Assembly (NCBI GenBank): GCA_013153415.1
Contig: JAADEO010000163.1
Coordinates: 1-7,863 of the forward strand
Origin: Deltaproteobacteria bacterium
Lineage (GTDB): Bacteria > Desulfobacterota > Anaeroferrophillalia > Anaeroferrophillales > Tharpellaceae
DNA length: 7,863 nt
Reading direction: 5' to 3'
Shown: in pieces, positions 1 to 5,496 of the stretch
How positions within the stretch are numbered: the first letter of the stretch is position 1
Layout of the letters: each line of letters starts with the position of its first letter
Notes under the pieces: model-generated
What the model saw: only the letters and a program-made list of their open reading frames with translations
Told to the model about the DNA's origin: nothing
Database searches by the model: none
Made by a program: the position numbers and the translations under genes

Positions 1-44
1 GTTGCCGGATGGATATTCCATACGGCAACCGGGCCTTTTTATTA
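1..44 (+). terminator. Probable intrinsic terminator, truncated by the window edge
   Basis: GTTGCCG (1-7) pairs with CGGCAAC (23-29), and ATGG (9-12) pairs with CCAT (18-21). There is one g/a mismatch (8/22) and a 5-base loop (13-17). After the stem come CGGGCC (30-35) and five Ts (36-40). CGGGCC has no partner inside the window. I infer that the missing upstream bases pair with it, which would bring the stem right up to the T-tract as in a Rho-independent terminator. It would serve a plus-strand gene to the left. It could also act on the minus-strand operon that ends at 204, but the T-tract for that direction would lie outside the window. Confidence 0.6.
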
Positions 45-131
45 CCCCTATCGTAATCACCTGACAAAGGCGATTTCAACAACCGCCAGCACTCTTTATT
101 AGGCCCTGGAGACGACCCTCGCTCCCCCTCC

Positions 132-172
132 GAGAAGTTTCCATAAAAACTCTCTTCGCGCCTTCGCGTGAG
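132..172. repeat. Short intergenic hairpin and CGCGAAG-type repeat remnant
   Basis: On the minus strand, two near-identical 8-base units (CGCGAAGG, CGCGAAGA) lie in 154-171. Next to them is an imperfect hairpin: GAGA (132-135) and GTTT (137-140) pair with AAAC (147-150) and TCTC (151-154), with one bulged A. From memory, tandem CGC(A/G)AAG units are common in non-coding DNA of several deltaproteobacterial and other genomes; I could not search for this. The rest of 1-203, downstream of the operon, shows no coding potential that I can see. Confidence 0.35.
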
Positions 173-203
173 CCCCCGTCGATTTTGACGATTTTTCAGA
201 AAC

Positions 204-515
204 TCACCCGATCTCGGCAGGTTTGAAGAAAACGTAGGGTTTGACGATGACTCCGGCGAAGAGGCCGCCGGAGTTTTCCCACTCCTCGACCTGTTCGGGC
301 CGCGGCTGGTTGAGGCGGCCGGTCTCGAGCCAGTTCCTGATCTCATCGACCCGATCCTCGGCCACCGCCAGGGCCACCTCGAGAAGTTCGAGTTCGTCCG
401 CAACCAGGAAAAGCACTCCCCGCTGGTGATGGAGCCGAAGCCAGGACCAGGGCACCGTACCGATCTCCTCGGCCAGCTTGCGCGACAACTCTTCGTTCAG
501 GCTTTGGACCGTCAT
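204..515 (-). CDS. DUF2288 family protein
   Basis: A 103-residue cytosolic protein of unknown function that matches the DUF2288 pattern as I know it. It has a PW pair at residues 22-23 followed by a long strand-helix core (about 32-62) of the form RGVLFLVADELELLEVALAVAEDR, then W62, W79 and a closing VKPYVFFK segment (91-98). The length is normal for the family. A longer in-frame ORF runs up to 671, but its extra N-terminus is Arg/Gly-rich and lies wholly inside the upstream gene. The ATG at 515 has a strong GGAGGAG site 5 bases upstream and overlaps the PHP gene stop as ATGA, so I chose it. It is the last gene of the surE operon. No catalytic motif is recognisable and no function should be assigned. 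The family call is confident. Confidence 0.88.
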   Translation of the reverse strand: MTVQSLNEELSRKLAEEIGTVPWSWLRLHHQRGVLFLVADELELLEVALAVAEDRVDEIRNWLETGRLNQPRPEQVEEWENSGGLFAGVIVKPYVFFKPAEIG

Positions 516-1159
516 CTCTTCTCCTCCACCAAGCGGCGGGCATTCTCCCGCATTCCAGCCCACTCTTCGGGACTCAATCCGGCCCCGTAAGCGATACTTG
601 CCGCCATCTCGTCCGTCACCAGATCGGCGGGAGTGTGGGCGTCGTTGTTGAGCAGCAGCCGGGCCCCGCATTTTCTGGCCAGAGCGGCGACGCGACCATT
701 GCTCAGAGCGTGGCCGCGCCGGGTCGTAATTTCGAGAAAAACCCCGTTGGTGGCGGCCATTTCAGCCTCGACTTCGGTCAGAAGACCGGGATGGGCGAGA
801 ATGTCGGCTCGGGCTTCGAGTGCGGCCCGGTTGGTGCCTTCAGCCACCGGTTCAACCAGGCTTTCGCCGTGGACGACGACGATCTTCGCCCCCAGATTCC
901 GGGCCTCCTCGACGCCCCGACCGATCAGGGCCGGGGGCAGGTGGGTGAGCTCGACTCCGGGCAGCAGCGTCATGCCAAGCTCGTCGGCCAGAGTCTCGCA
1001 GGCCACCCGCAGACGTTCCAGGACGAATTCGAGGTTAGAAAAATCGACGTGGTCGGTGAAAGCCAGGTCGGTGTAGCCCTTGACCCGGGCCCGCCGGGCC
1101 AGTTCGGCCGGGATCAGGACCCCATCGCTGTAAATCGTGTGGGTGTGCAGATCGATCAT
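512..1159 (-). CDS. PHP-domain metal-dependent phosphoesterase (histidinol-phosphatase-like)
   Basis: A 215-residue PHP-superfamily hydrolase of the small HisK/PolX-like type. The full set of metal-binding motifs is visible: HTH (H5, H7) with D12, TDH (H37), PGVE (E70), VVHGE (H97), AHPG (H123), LEI (E143) and the closing NNDAH (D173, H175). These ligands normally hold a two- or three-metal centre that cleaves phosphate esters. The domain fills the whole chain, with no polymerase or other fusion partner. The substrate cannot be told from sequence. Histidinol phosphate is only the name most often given to relatives, and no histidine-biosynthesis gene is nearby, so a different phosphoester (sugar or nucleotide) is as likely. 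The start at 1159 overlaps the VanZ stop as ATGA and has GAGGTG 7 bases upstream. The stop in turn overlaps the DUF2288 start. Confidence 0.87.
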   Translation of the reverse strand: MIDLHTHTIYSDGVLIPAELARRARVKGYTDLAFTDHVDFSNLEFVLERLRVACETLADELGMTLLPGVELTHLPPALIGRGVEEARNLGAKIVVVHGESLVEPVAEGTNRAALEARADILAHPGLLTEVEAEMAATNGVFLEITTRRGHALSNGRVAALARKCGARLLLNNDAHTPADLVTDEMAASIAYGAGLSPEEWAGMRENARRLVEEKR

Positions 1160-1563
1160 TTCAAATCACCTCTCTTGAGACCGTGCAGCATCATCCAGAC
1201 CCGAGCCCCGAGATAGCCGCCGGCGCCGTCGGCCAAAAGGTCCATCCAGGAGAACTCCCGGCCGGGAACATAGAGCTGGTGAATCTCGTCGCTCAAACCA
1301 TAAATCAGGGCCGCGGTCAGGGTCCAGACCAGAAACCGGACCACGTCCCCGTTCTCCTCCAGGCCCATCAGAAAACGCATCACCAGGAAACCGAAACCGC
1401 TATAAAGAACCAGATGCGCCAGCTTGTCGGGGATCTTCACCGGGCTCAGGGCGGCGGGATCGCTCTGGGCCGAAAGCCAGAAGATCAGCAGGCAATATAA
1501 CAGGACCGGCAACAGGTGGGAAAGAACAAAGCACCGGTCATTGAGCCTTCCATAACGGATCAA
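1156..1563 (-). CDS. VanZ-family integral membrane protein
   Basis: A 135-residue inner-membrane protein with about four predicted helices (roughly residues 14-31, 50-66, 75-90, 108-126). It carries the VanZ-like signature: FWLSAQS (28-34), PDKLAH (45-50), then YGLSDEIHQLYVPGREFSWMDLLADGAGGYLG (88-119), with conserved D92, E93, H95, Q96, R102 and D108. VanZ itself gives low-level teicoplanin resistance in enterococci, but most members are uncharacterised, so resistance should not be inferred. The start is TTG at 1563. It overlaps the miaB stop as TTGA and has a GAGGTG site about 5 bases upstream. No ATG exists in frame before the first helix. It sits between miaB and the PHP gene and is probably translated by coupling from miaB. 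Confidence 0.88.
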   Translation of the reverse strand: MIRYGRLNDRCFVLSHLLPVLLYCLLIFWLSAQSDPAALSPVKIPDKLAHLVLYSGFGFLVMRFLMGLEENGDVVRFLVWTLTAALIYGLSDEIHQLYVPGREFSWMDLLADGAGGYLGARVWMMLHGLKRGDLK

Positions 1564-2876
1564 GGCGCCACCTCACCCCGGAGGGAGTGTTTCATCGCCT
1601 CGGTGATCTTTACCCTGAGCAGTTCGCCGGGCCCGATTTCACCAGCAGCGACCGGGAAATTGACGATTCGATTCTCCGGGGTCCGGCCGCTCCACTCCCC
1701 GCCCCGCTTGCTGGGGCCGGTGACCATCACCTCGCTGACCCGGCCGACCTGTTCGGCGAGGATGGCGAAACTGATCTCGTCCTGGAAGGCCTGGCAGCGG
1801 GCCAGACGCTCCTTTTTCTCCTCCTCAGAAACCATGTCCGCGAATGCGGCCGCCCGGGTACCGGGCCGGGGCGAATACTTGAAGGAGAAGATCTGATCGT
1901 AGCGGACCTGTTCCAGCATTTTCAGGGTTGCGGCGAAATCGGCTTCGCTCTCGCCGGGAAAACCGACGATGATATCAGTGGTCAAAGCGATATCCGGCAC
2001 CACCCGGCGCAGTTTCTCGACCTTTTCCAGGTAGGCTGAGGCGCTATAGCCCCGGCCCATGCGTTCAAGCACCCGGTCGCTGCCGGCCTGGAGCGGCAGG
2101 TGCAGGGCGGGGCAGAGTTTTTCCAGCTCCCCGAAAACGGCGATGAGTTCATCGGTAAGATCCTTGGGATGCGAAGTCGTAAACCGAATCCTGGCGATCC
2201 CATCGATCCCGGCGACCTGGCGCAGGAGTTCGGCGAAACCGATCTCCCCCGGGGTTTTGCAACCGTAAGAGTTGACATTCTGCCCCAGCAGCATCACCTC
2301 CCGGACCCCGGCCGCGGCCAGCATTTCAATCTCTTCGATTATCGCCCGGCTCGGACGGCTGTATTCACGGCCGCGGACATAGGGAACGATGCAATAGCTG
2401 CAGAAGTTATCGCAGCCCTGCATGATCGTCACCATGGCGCTCACGGTCCCGGATTCGGGCCGGGCCATGACCTCGAGGCCGCCGGGTACCGGGCCGAATT
2501 CGGTGCGGCTCAAAGGTATTCTCCGGCGACGAACCGCGGTCACCATTTCCGGCAGCCGGTCGAGCTGGTGGGTACCGAAAACGATATCGAGACCGGGGCT
2601 CTTTTCCTGCAGTCTTTCACCCCACTGCTGGGCGACGCAGCCCCCGACCGCGATCACCAGGTCGGGATTCCTGCGTTTCAGGGGAATATAGCGGCCCAAG
2701 GCGCTGAAGAGCTTGAGTTCCGGTTTTTCCCGGACGCTGCAGGTATTGATGACCACCAGGTCGGCATCCCGAGCCGCAGCCACCGGTTCGTAGCCCTGCT
2801 GCCGGAAGAGATGGAGAATCTTGCCGGAATCGCCGACATTCATCTGGCAACCGTAGGTTTCGAGATAGATTTTCAC
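1560..2876 (-). CDS. miaB: tRNA-2-methylthio-N6-dimethylallyladenosine synthase MiaB
   Basis: A radical-SAM methylthiotransferase that adds a methylthio group to i6A at position 37 of tRNAs reading UNN codons. The protein is 438 residues, the usual family length. The N-terminal UPF0004 domain holds the three ligands of the auxiliary [4Fe-4S] cluster: C10 (YGCQMN), C46 (NTCSVRE) and C80 (VGGCVAQ). The radical-SAM domain has C155-x3-C159-x2-C162 in MQGCDNFCSYCIVPYVRGRE. SRP at 173-175, LLGQNVNSYG (196-205), LHLPLQAGSD (258-267) and TTDIIVGFPGE (299-309) follow. A TRAM RNA-binding domain occupies about 372-436. The NVNSYG motif favours MiaB over RimO and MtaB. The start is GTG at 2876, overlapping the surE stop as GTGA, with a G-rich stretch about 9 bases upstream. 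All catalytic residues appear intact. Confidence 0.97.
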   Translation of the reverse strand: MKIYLETYGCQMNVGDSGKILHLFRQQGYEPVAAARDADLVVINTCSVREKPELKLFSALGRYIPLKRRNPDLVIAVGGCVAQQWGERLQEKSPGLDIVFGTHQLDRLPEMVTAVRRRRIPLSRTEFGPVPGGLEVMARPESGTVSAMVTIMQGCDNFCSYCIVPYVRGREYSRPSRAIIEEIEMLAAAGVREVMLLGQNVNSYGCKTPGEIGFAELLRQVAGIDGIARIRFTTSHPKDLTDELIAVFGELEKLCPALHLPLQAGSDRVLERMGRGYSASAYLEKVEKLRRVVPDIALTTDIIVGFPGESEADFAATLKMLEQVRYDQIFSFKYSPRPGTRAAAFADMVSEEEKKERLARCQAFQDEISFAILAEQVGRVSEVMVTGPSKRGGEWSGRTPENRIVNFPVAAGEIGPGELLRVKITEAMKHSLRGEVAP

Positions 2877-3625
2877 AGGATCGGCCCCCAGCCTTCAAGT
2901 TCATCCATGACCCGATAGTTGGTGAGATCGAGATGGACCGGGGTGATCGAAACGAAACCGGCGCGGACTGCAGCCGAATCGGTACCTTCGGCGGCATCGT
3001 CCGGCAGCACCGCCCCCCCGATCCAGTAGTAGCGCCGGCCCCGGGGATCGACATTCTCGCGCACCTCGTCGGAATAGGTGCGCTTGCCCTGGCGGGTGAT
3101 ACGAACGCCCTTGAGTGCAGTGAAAACGAGATCGGGAACATTGACATTGAGCAGGGTATCGGCCGGCATTCCCGTCTCCAGGACCCGGGCGGCCACCTGC
3201 TTCGCGACCCGGGCGGCGGTGGCGAAATGGTGCTCGCGCTCGATCTCGAGGGAGACCGCCAGCGAGGGAATCCCCAGCAGGGTCCCTTCGAAAGCCGCTG
3301 CCACGGTGCCGGAATAGGTCAGGTCGTCCCCGAGATTTCCCCCCCGGTTGATCCCCGAAATCACCAGGTCGGGCCGCGACCGGCGCATGATCTGGTTGAT
3401 TCCCAGGAAAACACAGTCGGTCGGGGTGCCATCGACAGCGAAATGGTGCGGACCGCGTTCCTCGATCCGCAAGGGTCGCTGCAGGGTCAGGGCGTGGCTC
3501 GAGGCGCTCTGTTCACGATCGGGCGCCACCACCGTCAGCTCTCCCAGCCCTTCCAGGCCGGCTTCAAGTTCACGCAGACCAACGGCATCGATACCATCAT
3601 CGTTGGTCAGCAGGATTTTTACCAT
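2873..3625 (-). CDS. surE: 5'/3'-nucleotidase SurE
   Basis: A cytoplasmic survival protein E that dephosphorylates nucleoside 5'- and 3'-monophosphates; relatives also act on short polyphosphate. The 250-residue length is normal. Conserved pieces include LLTNDDG (5-11; metal ligands D9 and D10), VVAPDREQSASSHALT (32-47; S40 in the metal-site loop), VDGTPTDCV (64-72), SGINRGGN (90-97; N93 metal ligand) and YSGTVAAAFEG (104-114), with the late PVHLDLT segment near the C-terminus. The start is ATG at 3625, first gene of a five-gene minus-strand operon. In many relatives surE neighbours pcm, nlpD and rpoS; here it is followed by miaB instead. Its ribosome-binding region is tandemly duplicated, and a palindrome lies in its promoter. 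No key residue is missing. Confidence 0.97.
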   Translation of the reverse strand: MVKILLTNDDGIDAVGLRELEAGLEGLGELTVVAPDREQSASSHALTLQRPLRIEERGPHHFAVDGTPTDCVFLGINQIMRRSRPDLVISGINRGGNLGDDLTYSGTVAAAFEGTLLGIPSLAVSLEIEREHHFATAARVAKQVAARVLETGMPADTLLNVNVPDLVFTALKGVRITRQGKRTYSDEVRENVDPRGRRYYWIGGAVLPDDAAEGTDSAAVRAGFVSITPVHLDLTNYRVMDELEGWGPIL

Positions 3626-3648
3626 TATCTACTCTCTTATCTACTCTC
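3625..3648 (-). repeat. Perfect 12-bp tandem repeat carrying the surE ribosome-binding site
   Basis: Two exact copies of GAGAGTAGATAA (minus-strand reading) lie back to back at 3637-3648 and 3625-3636. The last A of the second copy is the first base of the surE ATG. The proximal GAGAG is 6 bases from the start codon and is the likely Shine-Dalgarno site; the distal copy gives a second one 12 bases further upstream. Confidence 0.8.
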
Positions 3649-3666
3649 TCGTGGCAAACCGTGAAA

Positions 3667-3678
3667 AGACGGCCGTCT
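3667..3678. promoter_or_regulatory. 12-bp perfect palindrome at the expected surE transcription start
   Basis: AGACGGCCGTCT is self-complementary over all 12 bases. It touches the downstream edge of the proposed -10 box (3677-3682) and covers the position where transcription should begin (near 3670). It could be an operator half of a larger control site or a small hairpin at the 5' end of the mRNA. A GC-rich 12-mer palindrome can also arise by chance. Confidence 0.4.
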
Positions 3679-3705
3679 AATACAGATTTACAAATCTGGC
3701 GTCAA
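3677..3705 (-). promoter_or_regulatory. Sigma70-like promoter of the surE operon
   Basis: Reading the minus strand, TTGACG (3705-3700; five of six consensus bases) is followed by a 17-base spacer and TATTAG (3682-3677; four of six). This is the best match in the intergenic region for leftward transcription and lies about 50 bases before the surE start. The exact -10 hexamer is uncertain because its last base is not T. Confidence 0.55.
3683..3698. promoter_or_regulatory. 16-bp palindromic operator candidate inside the surE promoter spacer
   Basis: CAGATTT (3683-3689), AC, AAATCTG (3692-3698) is a perfect inverted repeat with a 2-base centre. It fills 16 of the 17 bases between the proposed -35 and -10 boxes. 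A dimeric repressor bound here would block RNA polymerase, and a MerR-type activator could twist the spacer. The protein that binds is unknown and no regulator gene is in the window. Confidence 0.5.
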
Positions 3706-3732
3706 GCAAAACCAATCCATTCCTATTACGGG

Positions 3733-3761
3733 TTGCAATCATCCTCCGAACTCATTATAAA
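3733..3761 (+). promoter_or_regulatory. Sigma70-like promoter for the substrate-binding protein/arsC pair
   Basis: TTGCAA (3733-3738; four of six consensus bases), a 17-base spacer, then TATAAA (3756-3761; five of six). Transcription would begin near 3768, giving a leader of about 30 bases before the ATG at 3800. It is divergent from the surE promoter, with about 30 bases between the two -35 boxes. Confidence 0.55.
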
Positions 3762-3772
3762 AAAGAAACCGT

Positions 3773-3783
3773 AAATCAGATTT
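3773..3783. promoter_or_regulatory. Second AAATC/GATTT inverted site in the leader
   Basis: AAATC-A-GATTT forms a small inverted repeat just downstream of the proposed start of rightward transcription. It contains CAGATTT (3777-3783), identical to a half-site of the 16-bp palindrome at 3683-3698, and AAATCAG (3773-3779), which differs from the other half-site at one base. The same protein might bind both and co-regulate the divergent units. The site is short and AT-rich, so chance is possible. Confidence 0.3.
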
Positions 3784-3799
3784 TTGCATGGAGTTCCAG

Positions 3800-5047
3800 A
3801 TGACCGCGACCAAAAAACTGAGGCTTCAGCTCTTGCAAGAGGCTTTAGCCTTGATGTTCATAGCTCATCTCGCCCTGTTCGGCCTGGCCATTCCGGTCCC
3901 AGCCCAGGAAACCGCAGCCCCGACGCCATCGACCCCGGAAACTGCAACCACCACCTTCACAGCCGCCGCCGGCCAGCAGGTGGCTGTGCTCCTGCCTTTG
4001 AGCGGGGATTTCGCTTCCCTGGGAAAAGAACTGCAGAGCGGTTTCGAGCTCGGGTTCGCATTCATCGACGCCGCCGGCCGCAAACCCGATTTCACGGTTA
4101 CCTATCTCGATAGCGCAAGTAATCCCGAAACTGCCGGAACCCTGGTCACCATGCTCGCCAGCGAGGGTCGCACCCTGGTAGCGGCCGGAACCCCGCTCAA
4201 TCCCTGCGCCTTCACCGCGAGTCGGGCGGCCGAAGATGCCGGCCTGCCCTACATCATCGTCGGTGCCGACCAGGACAACCTGATCAATGCCAAAAGTGTT
4301 TCCAGTTTCCGCCTGACCCGGACCCGCTCGGCCCTGAATAACTGTCTCAGGGAATTCATCAAAAACCGCCCGTCTCCCATCCAGAGCATCGGAATCATCC
4401 ACGGGGAGAACGCGTGCGCGGTGCGCAACAGCCGACGGCTGCGCGACCTGGTCGCCGGTCTCAAGCTCGATCTCAATATCTGGGAAACCTACCGGGACAA
4501 TGAGAGCAATTTCTACGACCTGCTCAACCTGGTCAAGGAGCGCCGGCCGGAACTGCTGATGCTGGTTCTCAAGCCGGACATGACCCGGAAATTCTGGCTC
4601 CAGGGGAAACGCCTGGAACTGTTGCCACCGACCACCATCGCCCTGCCCGACGGCTGTTTTCCGGCCGCCGCGGCCGAAACGGTCGCCAGCACCCCGCAAA
4701 CCAGGCTCATCCATCCGGCCGCCTGGCAGCCTGGAGACCAGGCCGCGACCTCCTACCCGCCGCTCAAAAACCGTTTTCAGGCCGCGGCTTTCGCCGGGGC
4801 CGAACTGATCTGTGACGCCATCGACCGGGCGATAACTGAAGATGCCGCCGGCATCAGGGCCGCTCTCGAAGCAACCAACCTGCAAACCGTTTACGGCCCC
4901 GTAGCCTTCAGCGGTCCGGGTCGCGGCCACCAGAACCAGCTCCCTTTGAAGCTGGTCTTCGAGGATGAAAACGGCGAAACTCAGATTGCGCTCCCACTAG
5001 CGAGACAAGGTGCGGCAATCGCCAAACCATCCGCGAAACCGCAATGA
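3800..5047 (+). CDS. Exported type-1 periplasmic substrate-binding protein (LivK-like, Peripla_BP_6)
   Basis: A 415-residue protein resembling the Leu/Ile/Val-binding branch of ABC-transporter receptors. An N-terminal signal peptide is visible: Lys/Arg at 5-8, a hydrophobic stretch about 15-33, and likely cleavage near VPAQ (33-36). There is no lipobox cysteine. An Ala/Thr/Pro-rich linker (37-57) leads into the fold, which opens with VAVLLPLSGDFASLGKELQSG (61-81) and continues with LPYIIVGA (149-156), SIGIIHGENA (196-205) and YGPVAFSGPG (365-374). Five cysteines (C136, C182, C206, C286, C338) are more than I expect in this fold. I chose the ATG at 3800 because GGAG (3790-3793) sits 6 bases before it; the in-frame ATG at 3788 has no ribosome-binding site. 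No permease or ATPase gene is adjacent, so the ligand is unknown. The stop overlaps arsC as ATGA. Confidence 0.85.
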   Translation: MTATKKLRLQLLQEALALMFIAHLALFGLAIPVPAQETAAPTPSTPETATTTFTAAAGQQVAVLLPLSGDFASLGKELQSGFELGFAFIDAAGRKPDFTVTYLDSASNPETAGTLVTMLASEGRTLVAAGTPLNPCAFTASRAAEDAGLPYIIVGADQDNLINAKSVSSFRLTRTRSALNNCLREFIKNRPSPIQSIGIIHGENACAVRNSRRLRDLVAGLKLDLNIWETYRDNESNFYDLLNLVKERRPELLMLVLKPDMTRKFWLQGKRLELLPPTTIALPDGCFPAAAAETVASTPQTRLIHPAAWQPGDQAATSYPPLKNRFQAAAFAGAELICDAIDRAITEDAAGIRAALEATNLQTVYGPVAFSGPGRGHQNQLPLKLVFEDENGETQIALPLARQGAAIAKPSAKPQ

Positions 5048-5496
5048 ACAACCACTCGCCGCGCAAGCCAGCAGTTCTTTTTCTCTGTACCGGCAACTCC
5101 TGCCGCAGTCAGATGGCCGAGGCCTGGGCCCGGGCCCGGCTGGGCAACCTGTTTTCAGCCTGGTCGGCCGGTATCGAAACCCACGGGCTCAACCCGGACG
5201 CGATCAAAGTCATGGAAGAGATCGGTATCGACACCTCCGGCTGGCGCAGCAAAACCACAGCGGAGCTGCCGCCGGAACTGACCTTCGATTACGTCATCAC
5301 CCTTTGCGACCACGCGGCCGAAACCTGCCCCATCTTTCCGGCAACCACTGCCGTTCTCCACCACCCTTTCGACGACCCTCCGCAGCTGGCCGCCGACGCC
5401 GAGAATGAAACCGAACGCCTGGCTCCCTATCGTCGAGTCCGGGACGAGATCCGCGAATTCATTCTCAAGCTCCCGGAAATTCTCAAACAATCCTGA
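5044..5496 (+). CDS. arsC: Thioredoxin-coupled arsenate reductase (low-molecular-weight phosphatase fold)
   Basis: A 150-residue cytoplasmic enzyme that would reduce arsenate to arsenite using thioredoxin. The N-terminal P-loop FLCTGNSCRSQMAEAW (13-28) has the C-x5-R phosphatase signature (C15, R21). The second and third redox cysteines are C88 and C95 in TLCDHAAETCP. Their seven-residue spacing matches the resolving pair of the Staphylococcus pI258 ArsC class, which separates it from plain tyrosine phosphatases. The DP motif with the acid residue is in HPFDDPP (107-113). The start at 5044 overlaps the upstream stop as ATGA, with only weak Shine-Dalgarno complementarity, so translation probably depends on coupling. 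No arsR, arsB/acr3 or arsA lies in the window. The 3' end overlaps the convergent nitroreductase gene by 14 bp. Confidence 0.9.
   Translation: MNNHSPRKPAVLFLCTGNSCRSQMAEAWARARLGNLFSAWSAGIETHGLNPDAIKVMEEIGIDTSGWRSKTTAELPPELTFDYVITLCDHAAETCPIFPATTAVLHHPFDDPPQLAADAENETERLAPYRRVRDEIREFILKLPEILKQS

Noticed and set aside
180..198. Small CGTC/GACG hairpin followed by Ts as a terminator
   Set aside because: The stem is only 4 bp, and the T-run lies on the strand opposite to the operon that ends here.
516..671. N-terminal extension of the DUF2288 frame
   Set aside because: Low-complexity Arg/Gly sequence entirely within the PHP gene. The start at 515 has a strong ribosome-binding site.
1156..1563. 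VanZ homolog as a glycopeptide-resistance gene
   Set aside because: The VanZ-like family is broad and mostly unrelated to resistance; no vanA-type genes are nearby and the host looks Gram-negative.
2100..2918. Long plus-strand open frame opposite miaB
   Set aside because: It lies opposite the unmistakable miaB gene, and its composition (His, Asp, Gly-rich) is what an antisense frame of GC-rich DNA gives. No family motif or credible ribosome-binding site.
3845..4930. Minus-strand 361-residue open frame opposite the substrate-binding protein
   Set aside because: Gly/Arg/Glu-rich shadow translation with no recognisable domain; the plus strand encodes a clear exported protein.
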